From: Schaedlerella arabinosiphila
GTDB lineage: Bacteria; Bacillota; Clostridia; Lachnospirales; Lachnospiraceae
Assembly (NCBI RefSeq): GCF_003885045.1
Contig: NZ_RHJS01000002.1
Location: 1,798,001 to 1,862,000, forward strand
Direction of reading: 5' to 3'
DNA length: 64,000 nt
The notes under the pieces are model-generated. The model did not search any database, was not told where the DNA came from, and saw nothing but the letters and a program-made list of their open reading frames with translations. Numbering within the stretch: the first letter of the stretch is position 1; each line of letters opens with the position of its first letter. A program made the translations under genes and the position numbers. Positions 41,050-49,889 of the stretch are shown in pieces.

Positions 41050-41072
41050 AAAACGCGCCAGTGACGCGTTTT
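41050..41072 (-). other. Hairpin in the minC-minD gap
   Basis: AAAACGCG (41050-41057) pairs with CGCGTTTT (41065-41072). On the minus strand it resembles an attenuating terminator just before the minD ribosome site and could set the MinC:MinD ratio; an mRNA stability element is equally possible. Confidence 0.35.
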
Positions 41073-41085
41073 GTCGGATTCATGC

Positions 41086-41733
41086 TTACCCTACAAGCGG
41101 GTCGAGATAAATGCGGTTCCTGCCGTCCATAGCCGCGATCTTCGGGCCGTGTCCGCAAAAGCCTTCCCGGCAGGCTGCCGGCCCCGGCGTCTCCACGTCC
41201 CCGATCCGAAGCGATTTCGGCCGCATGGAAAGAGCCGCGATGCAGGCGTTTGTATCGCCTGCGGCCCCGGCATGGGCGCTTCCGCACAGGGCGCCGATCA
41301 CGACAATGTTGCCCTTCGCGATGACGGAGGCCCCCGGCTCTACATTTCCCAGTATCACAATGCTGGTATCCGACTCGATCACCTGTCTTTTTCCCAATGT
41401 GCCTCGATAAAACTGCCCGTCCTTTACCGGAATATCGGATAATGTCTTTTCTACGATGCGTCTGTATGCCAGTTCGTGGTCCCGATCCTGGTCAATGACA
41501 CAGACAATATCCATCTTTGCTGTTTCCGAAATCAGACTCAAGACAGCCTGCTCTTCCGTATAGTTCAGCCTGCGCCCCAGAAAGGAGACCGCCACCTGCG
41601 CTCCCTCAAAAAATCTGGCAGAACTGCAGAATTTTTCCCGGATGTGTTCCAGGAGGACCTCAAAAGACGCTTCCGGGTCCAGATAGATCTCCACACCGTA
41701 TCTGCAGCTCTTGATCGTAACAAGCCTGTCCAT
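41086..41733 (-). CDS. minC: Septum site-determining protein MinC
   Basis: 215 residues. An N-terminal FtsZ-directed domain (~1-95) is followed by the C-terminal beta-helix: LGKRQVIESDTSIVILGNVEPGASVIAKGNIVVIGALCGSAHAG in pieces, then the MinD-contact turn. It blocks Z-ring assembly away from mid-cell. First of the minCDE set, 21 nt after the PBP2 gene. Confidence 0.93.
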   Translation of the reverse strand: MDRLVTIKSCRYGVEIYLDPEASFEVLLEHIREKFCSSARFFEGAQVAVSFLGRRLNYTEEQAVLSLISETAKMDIVCVIDQDRDHELAYRRIVEKTLSDIPVKDGQFYRGTLGKRQVIESDTSIVILGNVEPGASVIAKGNIVVIGALCGSAHAGAAGDTNACIAALSMRPKSLRIGDVETPGPAACREGFCGHGPKIAAMDGRNRIYLDPLVG

Positions 41734-41754
41734 ATTTTTCTCACTTCCTAAGTT

Positions 41755-44604
41755 CTAATCAGAAATCGAATCTCCCAGTTCTGCGGCATGTCCGGTGATC
41801 AGTTCCTCCTCCTCGGCAAGTTCGAAGTGTGCCCTCACGATATCCCTGCCGATCTCCGCCGCATAAGCGGACGTATATCCGTTGGCGATACGCACGGCAA
41901 TGGCGATCTCGGGAGATTCCGCCGGCGCAAACCCTACAAACACAGCATGATCCGGATGGACCGCGCTCTGCTGGGCGGTTCCGGTCTTTCCGGCCACCTG
42001 GATTCCCACACCGCCGTAGCTGCTTGTGTTGTTGATCATGGCCACCATTCCGTCATGGATCAGATCCCACGTGTTTTTGGACACGCCCTTTATCTTATTT
42101 ACCACAGACGGCTCATACTTCTTGATGATCTTTCCGTTGGCATCCGTGGTCTTGTCCAAAAGCGTCAGCTTGTAGACCGTCCCTTTGTTGGCCACCGCGG
42201 ATACATAACGGTTCAGCTGGCTGACCGTATAGTTGTTGGTGCCCTGTCCGATGGCGGACAGTACCGGGTCCGTATCCGAAATATTCGGCTCGGTTTCCGG
42301 AATCTCAAGGCCGGAGGTCTCTCCTAAGCCAAATTCCTCCGCGTACTTCCGAAGAACCTCAATTCCCCGGTCGCTGTCATAGTTCCCGTCCCGGTCCTTG
42401 CCGAACTCGAAGCCGATGGTATAGTAGAACACGTTGCAGGAATGGTTCAGCGCATCAATTACATTGAGCCCTCCATGCCCGTTCGGCCAGTACCAGCAGT
42501 GGGGATTGGGGGTAACTCCCTCAAACGCGCCTCCGCAGAAGATATACGAATCTCCCTTGATGGTTCCCTCGGTCAGCCCGGCCACGGAAGTGATCATCTT
42601 GTAGGTGGAACCCGGAGCCGTGGTCTCCTGGGTCGCATTGTTGTAAAACGGACGGGACAGCCCGGTCACAAGCTGGGTATAATAATCGGAGTCCATGGTA
42701 TTGGCCAGCCGGTTATTGTCATACCCGGGATAGGATACGCAGGCCAGCACCTCGCCCGTATTGGGGTCGCTCACCACTGCCGAGCCCGTACAGGGCTCCA
42801 GAGCAAGCTGCCCCGGCGTGATGGCCAGTGTCTGTACCTGGGTATGCAGCCAGCCGAAGGAATCCACGGCACCGGACCTGAGGCCGTTGTAGGTTCCCTC
42901 GTCCATGGGCAGCACCCCCTGTTCATATACGATGGCGCAGATCTGCGTACCTTTGACACTCCCTGATTTTATAAGATATTTGTAGAGAAGTTTGTCGAAA
43001 TTCATATCCGAACTCAAATAATCTTTCAGGTACCGCAGAATGGCCTGATACACCTCCGCCGCATCGGAATATTCGGATGAAATATACTCGTTCAGCCGCG
43101 AGGTATCGATCCAGTTCTTGGAGATCGCATAGTTCAGGTACTGGTTCATGCTGATGGTCTCATCCTTTGACCATGCCACATATGTGGGATCCGAGGCATC
43201 AATGGCGTCTGCCATAAGAATCCCGCCGAGCAGGATGCTTTCCATATAATCCATGTATCCCTTCATCTCGTCGGACAGGCTCTGGTAAGGGGTGGTGCCG
43301 TTTAATTCCGCCAGGATCTCGTCCATCACCGTGCTCTTGCGCGCGGAATAGATTGCGTAAACCTCCTTCTCGGTGGCCCCTGCGTCCTCCTTGCCGAAAT
43401 GCTGCTCGTCGATGATCTCATTGGCAATAAAGGCATGGTAGGCATTGTCCGAGGGGATAACGATATCCATGGTGTCTTTTTCCAGGCTGGGATCGTAATT
43501 CATGACCGTGCTCAGTTTGGAAAGAACGATCCCGGCAATCTTCTCTTCGATGATCTGGTAGGTCTGCTGCTGCAGCTTCTTATCGATGGTCAGATACACG
43601 TCGTTTCCGGCTCCCGGCTCTACGAAGCTGACCTCTTCTGTCACCTTACCGACACTGTCCACATAGAAGATCTTCTTCCCCCGGTCTCCCTGGAGTACAT
43701 TGTCCATGACCTGCTCGATCCCGGATTTTCCGACGATGTCGGATAAGGCGTAGCGCTCTTTGACTTCCTCGTCCAAGGCGTCATACTCCTCCTGGGAGAT
43801 CTTCCCGGTATATCCGATGAGCGAGGCAAAGTACTGGCTGTCCGTATATCTGCGCAGGGATTCCTCCTCGATGCCCACGCCTTCCATCTTGTCCAGATTT
43901 TCCATGATCGCGATCCGGGTCTCGTCGCTGACGTCGGATGCCAGCACGGTGGGGATAAACTTCTGGAAGCTGTTCAGGTTGATGGCATAGCGTAGATTGA
44001 CCATTTTCAGGATATACTGGCGGTCCAGCTTCTCATCGTCCAGCTCATACCCGTAGAGCTCGTCCGTACAGAGATAATGGATCAGGTCCTCCGCCGACGC
44101 GTTTTTCTGCTCCTTCTCAAGCTCGTCGATGGTCCGCAGACCATAGACGTCGGCAACAAAACGCAGCCGAAGTGTCTCGTTGGTCTGGGCAAACTGATAA
44201 TTGCCCGCAGAATCCAGCACGATCCCGAAGCTGTGGATGACGCTGTCCCCATGGGCCTCCACGATCTGGATCACCTGATCCATGATCCGGTTGAGCGTCT
44301 CATTCCGGTCCACGGCGCCTGAGAGATTGTCCTCAAAGGTCACCGAGTAGGCCAGCTCATTGTAGGCCAGCAGTTCTCCGTTCCGGTCGTAGATCGCTCC
44401 TCTGGTCCCCTGCAGGTTTCGTTCCTTGCGGATCTGGAGCTTGTAGTTCTCCATATAGTATTCGCCCTTCACGATCTGCAGATTGAAGAGCTTGTTGATC
44501 AGAATCGCATATAAAAAACAAAATACCAATATCAGGACCAGCAGCCGGGATTCCGAGATCTGCAGAACCGTCTTTTTTATCCTTTTCCAGATGATTTTAA
44601 ACAA
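41755..44604 (-). CDS. mrdA: Penicillin-binding protein 2, class B elongation transpeptidase
   Basis: About 949 residues from the preferred start. A single N-terminal helix, then the PBP dimerisation region (RGAIYDRNGELLAYNELAYSV), then the transpeptidase with SxxK at S666-K669 (APGSTYKM), SCN at 722-724 and KTG at 873 (KTGTAQQS). It cross-links new wall with RodA. Typical PBP2 is 600-700 residues; an insertion of roughly 260 residues (~340-605), acidic and Tyr-rich, separates the TIDKKLQQQTYQ helix from the GSAVVSDPNTGEVLA strand. A GTG at 44616 is also in frame, but it overlaps the AAGGAG site itself, so TTG 44604 (11 nt downstream) fits better. It overlaps mreD's end. Confidence 0.92.
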   Translation of the reverse strand: MFKIIWKRIKKTVLQISESRLLVLILVFCFLYAILINKLFNLQIVKGEYYMENYKLQIRKERNLQGTRGAIYDRNGELLAYNELAYSVTFEDNLSGAVDRNETLNRIMDQVIQIVEAHGDSVIHSFGIVLDSAGNYQFAQTNETLRLRFVADVYGLRTIDELEKEQKNASAEDLIHYLCTDELYGYELDDEKLDRQYILKMVNLRYAINLNSFQKFIPTVLASDVSDETRIAIMENLDKMEGVGIEEESLRRYTDSQYFASLIGYTGKISQEEYDALDEEVKERYALSDIVGKSGIEQVMDNVLQGDRGKKIFYVDSVGKVTEEVSFVEPGAGNDVYLTIDKKLQQQTYQIIEEKIAGIVLSKLSTVMNYDPSLEKDTMDIVIPSDNAYHAFIANEIIDEQHFGKEDAGATEKEVYAIYSARKSTVMDEILAELNGTTPYQSLSDEMKGYMDYMESILLGGILMADAIDASDPTYVAWSKDETISMNQYLNYAISKNWIDTSRLNEYISSEYSDAAEVYQAILRYLKDYLSSDMNFDKLLYKYLIKSGSVKGTQICAIVYEQGVLPMDEGTYNGLRSGAVDSFGWLHTQVQTLAITPGQLALEPCTGSAVVSDPNTGEVLACVSYPGYDNNRLANTMDSDYYTQLVTGLSRPFYNNATQETTAPGSTYKMITSVAGLTEGTIKGDSYIFCGGAFEGVTPNPHCWYWPNGHGGLNVIDALNHSCNVFYYTIGFEFGKDRDGNYDSDRGIEVLRKYAEEFGLGETSGLEIPETEPNISDTDPVLSAIGQGTNNYTVSQLNRYVSAVANKGTVYKLTLLDKTTDANGKIIKKYEPSVVNKIKGVSKNTWDLIHDGMVAMINNTSSYGGVGIQVAGKTGTAQQSAVHPDHAVFVGFAPAESPEIAIAVRIANGYTSAYAAEIGRDIVRAHFELAEEEELITGHAAELGDSISD

Positions 44605-45127
44605 ATTTGCCTGCACTCCTTTTTTCTTCTGCTTCTAACCGGCGGTTTATGAAAAGTATGAGGGGATACAGCCCCAGTGTCACTACTATAGTATATATGA
44701 GCTCCGGTATGATAATATGTCTCAGATAGTGTAAAAAATCAAATTCGCTGCGCAGCATGAACATCAGCAGGTACACCACCAGGCCGTAGATAAACTCCGT
44801 AGCCCCCACCAGCGCCAGGGGCAGCTTGATATCCTCGTCGTAATACAGCTGTTCAAACAATCCGTTCACATAGCCTGCCAGCAGGTAGATCAGGGCATAG
44901 AACCCCAGAATGTTCCCGAACTGGATGTCCGTCAGCAGGCCGGAAAAAAAGCCCACCAGCATCCCGTCTTTCGGCCCCCGCATGAACCCGAAGGAAGCCG
45001 TCAGTATGAGCATCAGGTTTGGTTTTACAGACGCCAGCGCAAGGCTCGGAAACAGGGTGCACTGCAGCGCGTAGCAGATGCATACCGCCAGCGCCGTCAC
45101 GATGACGCGTTTGATCTTTAACTTCAT
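44597..45127 (-). CDS. mreD: Rod shape-determining protein MreD
   Basis: 176 residues with about five membrane helices (VTALAVCICYALQCTLFP; NLMLILTASFGFMRG; FFSGLLTDIQFGNILGFYALIYLLAGYV in pieces). The GLLTDIQFG segment matches MreD. It is a scaffold of the elongasome. A strong AAAGGAGGAG site precedes the ATG, and its end overlaps the PBP2 start. Confidence 0.92.
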   Translation of the reverse strand: MKLKIKRVIVTALAVCICYALQCTLFPSLALASVKPNLMLILTASFGFMRGPKDGMLVGFFSGLLTDIQFGNILGFYALIYLLAGYVNGLFEQLYYDEDIKLPLALVGATEFIYGLVVYLLMFMLRSEFDFLHYLRHIIIPELIYTIVVTLGLYPLILFINRRLEAEEKRSAGKFV

Positions 45128-45150
45128 AGGCTCCTCCTTTCATCTGCGGA

Positions 45151-46341
45151 TCACGGTTCCTGGGGCTCGTTTTCGGCCGCCCCTTCTTCAGGGGCCCCCT
45201 GGTCCGGCGGCTGCGCTCCCGCCCCATCTTCCGCAGGCGCTCCTGCCCCGTTTTCCGGCGGCTGTGCTCCGGCTCCGTCCTCTGCGGGCGCTCCTGCCCC
45301 ATTTTCCGGCGGCGCTGCTTCACCTGCTCCATCCTCTGGGGGCGCTCCTGCCCCGTTTTCCGGGGGCTGCGCTCCGGCTCCCTCTTCTGCCGGCGCATCT
45401 GCCCCGTTTTCCGGGGGCGCTGCTTCGCCTGCTCCGTCCTCCGCCGGCGCCCCTGCTTCGCCTGCCGGCTGTTCTTCGGCGGCGCCGGTGCCGGTGAGAT
45501 CTGCCTTGGTCTTTGTGATGACCAGCACCTCCTGGAGCTTTTTAAAATTTACAACCGGCGTGAGATACCCGGATCGGGTCAGGTTATTGGAATCCACCTG
45601 AACCTCGCTGACATAGCCGATCAGAATCCCCTGCAGGTATTTATCGCTGATATGGGAGGTGACGATCTGTTCCCCCACCTCCACCTTATTGTCATTGTTC
45701 TCCATCTGTTCAAAGCGCATCTTCCCGTCGTTGATCAGGGACAGATCCCCCCGCACGGTGCAGGTGTCCGAGGTGGACAGAACCATGCCTCCCACATTGC
45801 TGGAATCGTCGATGATGGAACGGACCGTTGCCCAGGTGGGCCCCACCTGGGTGACGATCCCCACCAGGCCGCTTCCCGCGATGACGTTCATATCCACCCG
45901 GATTCCGTCTATGCTCCCTTTGTCAATGGTAAAGGTGCTGAACCAGTTCCCGGGGTCTTTGCTGATCACCCGGGCGCCCACTTTTTCGTATTCCGCGTAG
46001 TTCTGGTCCAGCTTGTAGAGCTCCCTGAGCCGCTCCAGCTCGTACTTTTCCTCCTGCAGGTTGTTGTTCTCCATGATCAGTTCGTCAATCTTTGCCTGCA
46101 GGCTTTTGTTCAGCTTGCGCGATTCCTCCAGCGTCCCCAGGTTCTCGCTGACATCGACAAGCAGGCTTCCCACCTTGTTGAAGCCCTGCTGCATCGGGAT
46201 GACCGTGAGATTGGCGAGCACCCGGAAGGGCCCTGCGGCCCTGACGTAAAATACGGACAAAAACATCAGCAGGACGCAGACCATGGTCAATCCGGCAAGC
46301 AGATATTTATTGATATTGGATGTCTGATTTTTTTTCTTCAT
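45151..46341 (-). CDS. mreC: Rod shape-determining protein MreC with repeat-rich tail
   Basis: 396 residues. One membrane helix (13-33), an extracellular coiled coil (~65-110), and the MreC beta-barrel domain (ARVISKDPGNWFSTFTIDKGSIDGI; GSGLVGIVTQVGPTWATVRSIIDDSSNVGG in pieces) ending near residue 285. The last ~108 residues are an unusual low-complexity tail of imperfect repeats built from AP(A/P)EDGAG and PPENGA units, acidic and Pro/Ala/Gly-rich, lying outside the membrane. ATG 46341 starts after the mreB stop and follows AGGGGGA; the in-frame ATG at 46392 lies inside mreB. Confidence 0.92.
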   Translation of the reverse strand: MKKKNQTSNINKYLLAGLTMVCVLLMFLSVFYVRAAGPFRVLANLTVIPMQQGFNKVGSLLVDVSENLGTLEESRKLNKSLQAKIDELIMENNNLQEEKYELERLRELYKLDQNYAEYEKVGARVISKDPGNWFSTFTIDKGSIDGIRVDMNVIAGSGLVGIVTQVGPTWATVRSIIDDSSNVGGMVLSTSDTCTVRGDLSLINDGKMRFEQMENNDNKVEVGEQIVTSHISDKYLQGILIGYVSEVQVDSNNLTRSGYLTPVVNFKKLQEVLVITKTKADLTGTGAAEEQPAGEAGAPAEDGAGEAAPPENGADAPAEEGAGAQPPENGAGAPPEDGAGEAAPPENGAGAPAEDGAGAQPPENGAGAPAEDGAGAQPPDQGAPEEGAAENEPQEP

Positions 46342-46366
46342 ATTGATGATCGTTCCCCCTGCGTTC

Positions 46367-47392
46367 TTATCTGAACCATTTATATTCTCCATCCAGCAGG
46401 GAATACGTCAGCTCCCTGTATACCCGTTTATCCTGGATGATCTTCTGCAGCCCTTCCACAACGCACAGTTCCGGACGGGACGTTGTCTTTACCGTAAGTC
46501 CGGTGCTTTCCTCCATATATGTAGAAAGCTCCTTTAAATTTGCCAGCCCCCCTGTGAGGCAGATTCCGTTCTTCTCGATCCCGGTGCGCACGGTGGGAGG
46601 CGTCCGCTCGAACATGGCCACGATCTCCGACACGCACTCCTTGAGCGGGTTCTTCATGGCCGCACGGACCATGCTCACGGGGATATCCCGGTGCTCCGGA
46701 ATCCCGGTGCGCAGATTTCTCCCGGATACGTTGATGGTGGTGCAGGTGGCATCCTCAAAAATGCCGAAATCCTGCCGCAGCATCTCCGCCGTACGCCGTC
46801 CGATGAGAAAATCCATGTGATGGCGTACCAGGTTCTGGATGGCCTGGTCCAGATGCTCCCCGCCCAGCTTCATCAGCCGGTTCATGACCATGCCGCCGTG
46901 GGCGAGTATGGAGATCTCCGTGGAGCCGCCGCCCATGTTCACGATAAAGATCCCCTCCGTGCGGTTGACATTGATCCCGAAGCCGAGGGCGTCCACGATG
47001 CCCCTCTCCGCGATCCTCACGGTCTTCGCGCGGGCCGCGGAATGGTACACCAGGTCGTAAAACGCCCGCTTCTCCACCTCAGTCACATCGGTAGGGACCG
47101 CTACCAGATATTCCGCGCCCCCGTAAAAGAGCCGTTCTTTTTTGAGAAGGGACTCCAGAAGGCACTGCATGTCATTGAACTTTGCGATGGCTCCGCCCTG
47201 CATGGGGAACAGCACTTCGATATTCTCCGGCGCCTTCTCGAACATAATCCAGGCTTCATCCCCGGCGGCGTACAGAAAATCTTTGTCTTTTCTCGCGATG
47301 ACATTCTTTTCTTTCCAGATATAGTCTCTCTTTTTATCGAATACTTTTATCTCATAAGTTCCCAAATCCAGTCCATAAATATTCCGGAACAT
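46367..47392 (-). CDS. mreB: MreB/Mbl-type rod shape-determining actin homologue
   Basis: 341 residues. The actin-fold phosphate loops are GLDLGTYEIKVFD and VNMGGGSTEISIL; the adenosine motif is LTGGLANLKEL. It polymerises under the membrane to guide wall synthesis. ATG 47392 follows GAGGGAAGGAT; a 19-codon extension upstream reads through a probable terminator. It heads mreBCD-mrdA-minCDE-rodA. Confidence 0.92.
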   Translation of the reverse strand: MFRNIYGLDLGTYEIKVFDKKRDYIWKEKNVIARKDKDFLYAAGDEAWIMFEKAPENIEVLFPMQGGAIAKFNDMQCLLESLLKKERLFYGGAEYLVAVPTDVTEVEKRAFYDLVYHSAARAKTVRIAERGIVDALGFGINVNRTEGIFIVNMGGGSTEISILAHGGMVMNRLMKLGGEHLDQAIQNLVRHHMDFLIGRRTAEMLRQDFGIFEDATCTTINVSGRNLRTGIPEHRDIPVSMVRAAMKNPLKECVSEIVAMFERTPPTVRTGIEKNGICLTGGLANLKELSTYMEESTGLTVKTTSRPELCVVEGLQKIIQDKRVYRELTYSLLDGEYKWFR

Positions 47393-47426
47393 AAGCGATC
47401 CTTCCCTCTTTCTGAAACATACGCGG

Positions 47427-47448
47427 AAAAATTGCGCCGTTTTGCGCA
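47427..47448 (-). terminator. Possible terminator after radC
   Basis: On the minus strand TGCGC (47444-47448), loop, GCGCA (47433-47437), then ATTTTT. The stem is short, so strength is doubtful. Confidence 0.4.
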
Positions 47449-47472
47449 CGTATCCTTAGCTCCCACCCGGTC

Positions 47473-48162
47473 TCACTTGAGGATTCCAGCCTCCCTCATG
47501 CTGCTGTAGCGGTTGTCCCCGATGATGATATGGTCGAGAAGCTCCACGCCGATCATCATGCCCGCCTCATGCACTCTCCTGGTAATCAGAATGTCCTCGC
47601 GGCTGGGAGCGGGGTCGCCGCTGGGATGGTTGTGGAGCAGGATAATAGAAACCGCATCCTTCTGCAGGGCTTCTACGAATAATTCCCTGGGGGAAATGAC
47701 CGACGCGTTGACGGTTCCCCTGGAAATGTCGCTCTCCCCGATGAGCCGCGACTTTGTATTCAGAAGCAGAAGCTTCATGGCCTCCTGCTTCTGATGCCGC
47801 AGATCCTCCATGTAATAGCGGGCAATGGTCTCTGGAGTGTCAAATTTCAGCTCCGGCCCCGCGCTTGCCTTGGACAATCTCCTTGCAAGCTCACAGAGGC
47901 AGAGGATCTGGATCGCTTTTACCTTCCCGATCCCCTTGATCCGGGTAAGCTGTTCATAGGACCAGCGGCGGATGCCAAGCAGTCCCCCCTGGAAATGGTC
48001 CGAATAGAGGAGCCGTTTTGCAAGCTCCAGGGAGTTCTCCCCCCTGGTCCCTGTACGCAAAAGGACCGCCAGCAGCTCGCTGTCTGTCAGATTCTCCGGG
48101 CCGAAACGCTCACATTTTTCATAAGGGCGTTCTTCTGTGTTCAGTTCTTTTATTCTTTTCAT
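47473..48162 (-). CDS. radC: RadC family JAMM/MPN-domain protein
   Basis: 229 residues. HhH motif region (SYEQLTRIKGIGKVKAIQIL), then the JAMM zinc site: ELFVEALQKDAVSIILLHNHPSGDPAPSREDI in pieces, with HNHPSGD complete. RadC's role is unclear and its old repair assignment is disputed. ATG 48162 gives the usual N-terminus (MKRIKELNTEERPYEK) but has no good ribosome site; a GTG at 48192 is the alternative. Confidence 0.92.
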   Translation of the reverse strand: MKRIKELNTEERPYEKCERFGPENLTDSELLAVLLRTGTRGENSLELAKRLLYSDHFQGGLLGIRRWSYEQLTRIKGIGKVKAIQILCLCELARRLSKASAGPELKFDTPETIARYYMEDLRHQKQEAMKLLLLNTKSRLIGESDISRGTVNASVISPRELFVEALQKDAVSIILLHNHPSGDPAPSREDILITRRVHEAGMMIGVELLDHIIIGDNRYSSMREAGILK

Positions 48163-48266
48163 AAGTTTTTTGCTGTGAAGATGGCGCAACACGCAAGACC
48201 TATTTTACCATAATTTGAAAAATGTGTACAGGTTTGGAAAACTGAAATTTTTGTGAAGCGGCTGTA

Positions 48267-49889
48267 TCACTGGTTTTTCGGGGCAAACCGGCGAATCAGC
48301 GCCTCCCCCACTTTCAGGCCGTCCATGGCCGCGGACATGATTCCGCCTGCATAGCCGGCTCCTTCGCCGCAGGGATAGATGCCTTGGATCTGGCTTTCCA
48401 TGGCCTCTCCCCGAAGCATACGCACCGGGGAAGATGTCCGGCTCTCCACCCCGGAAAGCAGTGCGTCCTCCCTGGAAAACCCGGGGATTTTTCGGTTCAT
48501 GGCGCAGATCCCCTGCTGAAGGGATTCTGAGAGCTCCTCCGGAAAAATGTTCCGTACATTGGCCATCTGCCAGCCTCCCTTCATCTGCGGGACAACCGCC
48601 CCCAGCGCCGTCGTCCTCTCGTTTCTGCAGAAATCTCCGAAGCACTGGACCGGGATCTGTCCCTGTCCTTCCCGGTATGCCAGGGCTTCCAGCTTTTGCT
48701 GGAACTCCACCCCTGCAAGGGGATGTTCCTTCCCAAAATCTTTGGGAGACACGGTGACGATCACCGCGCTGTTGGCGTTTGTCCCGGCCCGGCCGTGGTA
48801 GCTCATGCCGTTGACGGCCAGCCGCCCTTCCTCGGAAGAAGCATTCACCACGTACCCTCCCGGACACATACAGAAGGTATACACCCCTCGATGATTTTCC
48901 AGGTTTTCCGACAGCTTGTAGGACGCAGCCGGAAGTTTTTTTGCCCACGTCCTGCCGTACTGCGCTTCCTGGATCATCTGCTGGGGATGCTCGATGCGCA
49001 CCCCCACCGCAAATGCCTTGGCCTGCATAGGCAGTCCGGCGTCATACAGCATCCGGAAGGTATCTCTTGCGCTGTGCCCCAGCGCAAGGACCAGTGCCTC
49101 CGCCGGGATCTGCTCCCGGTGATTCACCGTAACCTTGCACAGGGTCTTTCCTGCGGGCGTATCCTTACAGTCCACTCCGGTGAGGCGGCTGTAAAACCGG
49201 ATCTCCCCGCCCAGCTTACAGATCTCCTCCCGGAGGTTTTTGATCACCCGGGAAAGGATGTCCGTGCCCACGTGGGGTTTTTGTTCGTACAGAATCTGCT
49301 CCGGCGCGCCCAGGCGGACAAAGCTCTCCAGAACCAGCCGGTTCCGGCCGTAAGGGTCTTTGACCAGCGTATTGAGCTTTCCGTCGGAAAAGGTGCCGGC
49401 TCCGCCCTCTCCGAACTGGACGTTGGATTCCGGCTTGAGGACGCCGGTTTTCCAGAACTGTTCCACATCCCGAATCCGTTCCTCCACCGGAGCCCCCCGC
49501 TCCAGCAAAAGAGGGGCATACCCTTCCCGGGCCAGAATCCAGGCGCAGAACAGTCCGGCAGGCCCGGCCCCGACGATGACCGGCCTGTGCCCAAGCCGCT
49601 TTGTTCCGGCCTGGGGCGGACGGTAAAGGACTTCCTCCAGCGCTTCCACCTGTCCGGCCTTCAGCTTTTTCTTACGGAGCCGGCTTAAGACCCGGGATTC
49701 CTGATGGATCGTCACATCCACCGTATACGTGTAATAGATCTCCGGCTTTTTCCTGGCGTCGATGGACTGTTTGAAAATCCGGTATTCCAACGGATCTGTC
49801 TGTTTGAGATTCAGAAGCTTCCGAATCTTTTCTTCCAGCTCCTGCCCGCTGTGACCGGGTTTCAGCCGGATCTGACTAAGCCTCAGCAT
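48267..49889 (-). CDS. FAD-dependent oxidoreductase (uncharacterised, FAD-binding type 2-like)
   Basis: 540 residues. An N-terminal ~95-residue module (LRLSQIRLKPGHSGQELEEKI; FKQSIDARKKPEIYYTYTVDV) precedes the FAD site GAGPAGLFCAWILAREGY at ~105-122. Other motifs are FGEGGAGTFSDGKLNT, LVLALGHSARDTF, the near-terminal GIYPCGEGAGYAGGIMSAAMDG and AVGVRIEHPQQMI. This layout is widespread in Firmicutes and Bacteroidetes, substrate unknown. ATG 49889 follows AAAGGAGG. It overlaps the next upstream flavoprotein gene by 14 nt. Confidence 0.88.
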   Translation of the reverse strand: MLRLSQIRLKPGHSGQELEEKIRKLLNLKQTDPLEYRIFKQSIDARKKPEIYYTYTVDVTIHQESRVLSRLRKKKLKAGQVEALEEVLYRPPQAGTKRLGHRPVIVGAGPAGLFCAWILAREGYAPLLLERGAPVEERIRDVEQFWKTGVLKPESNVQFGEGGAGTFSDGKLNTLVKDPYGRNRLVLESFVRLGAPEQILYEQKPHVGTDILSRVIKNLREEICKLGGEIRFYSRLTGVDCKDTPAGKTLCKVTVNHREQIPAEALVLALGHSARDTFRMLYDAGLPMQAKAFAVGVRIEHPQQMIQEAQYGRTWAKKLPAASYKLSENLENHRGVYTFCMCPGGYVVNASSEEGRLAVNGMSYHGRAGTNANSAVIVTVSPKDFGKEHPLAGVEFQQKLEALAYREGQGQIPVQCFGDFCRNERTTALGAVVPQMKGGWQMANVRNIFPEELSESLQQGICAMNRKIPGFSREDALLSGVESRTSSPVRMLRGEAMESQIQGIYPCGEGAGYAGGIMSAAMDGLKVGEALIRRFAPKNQ

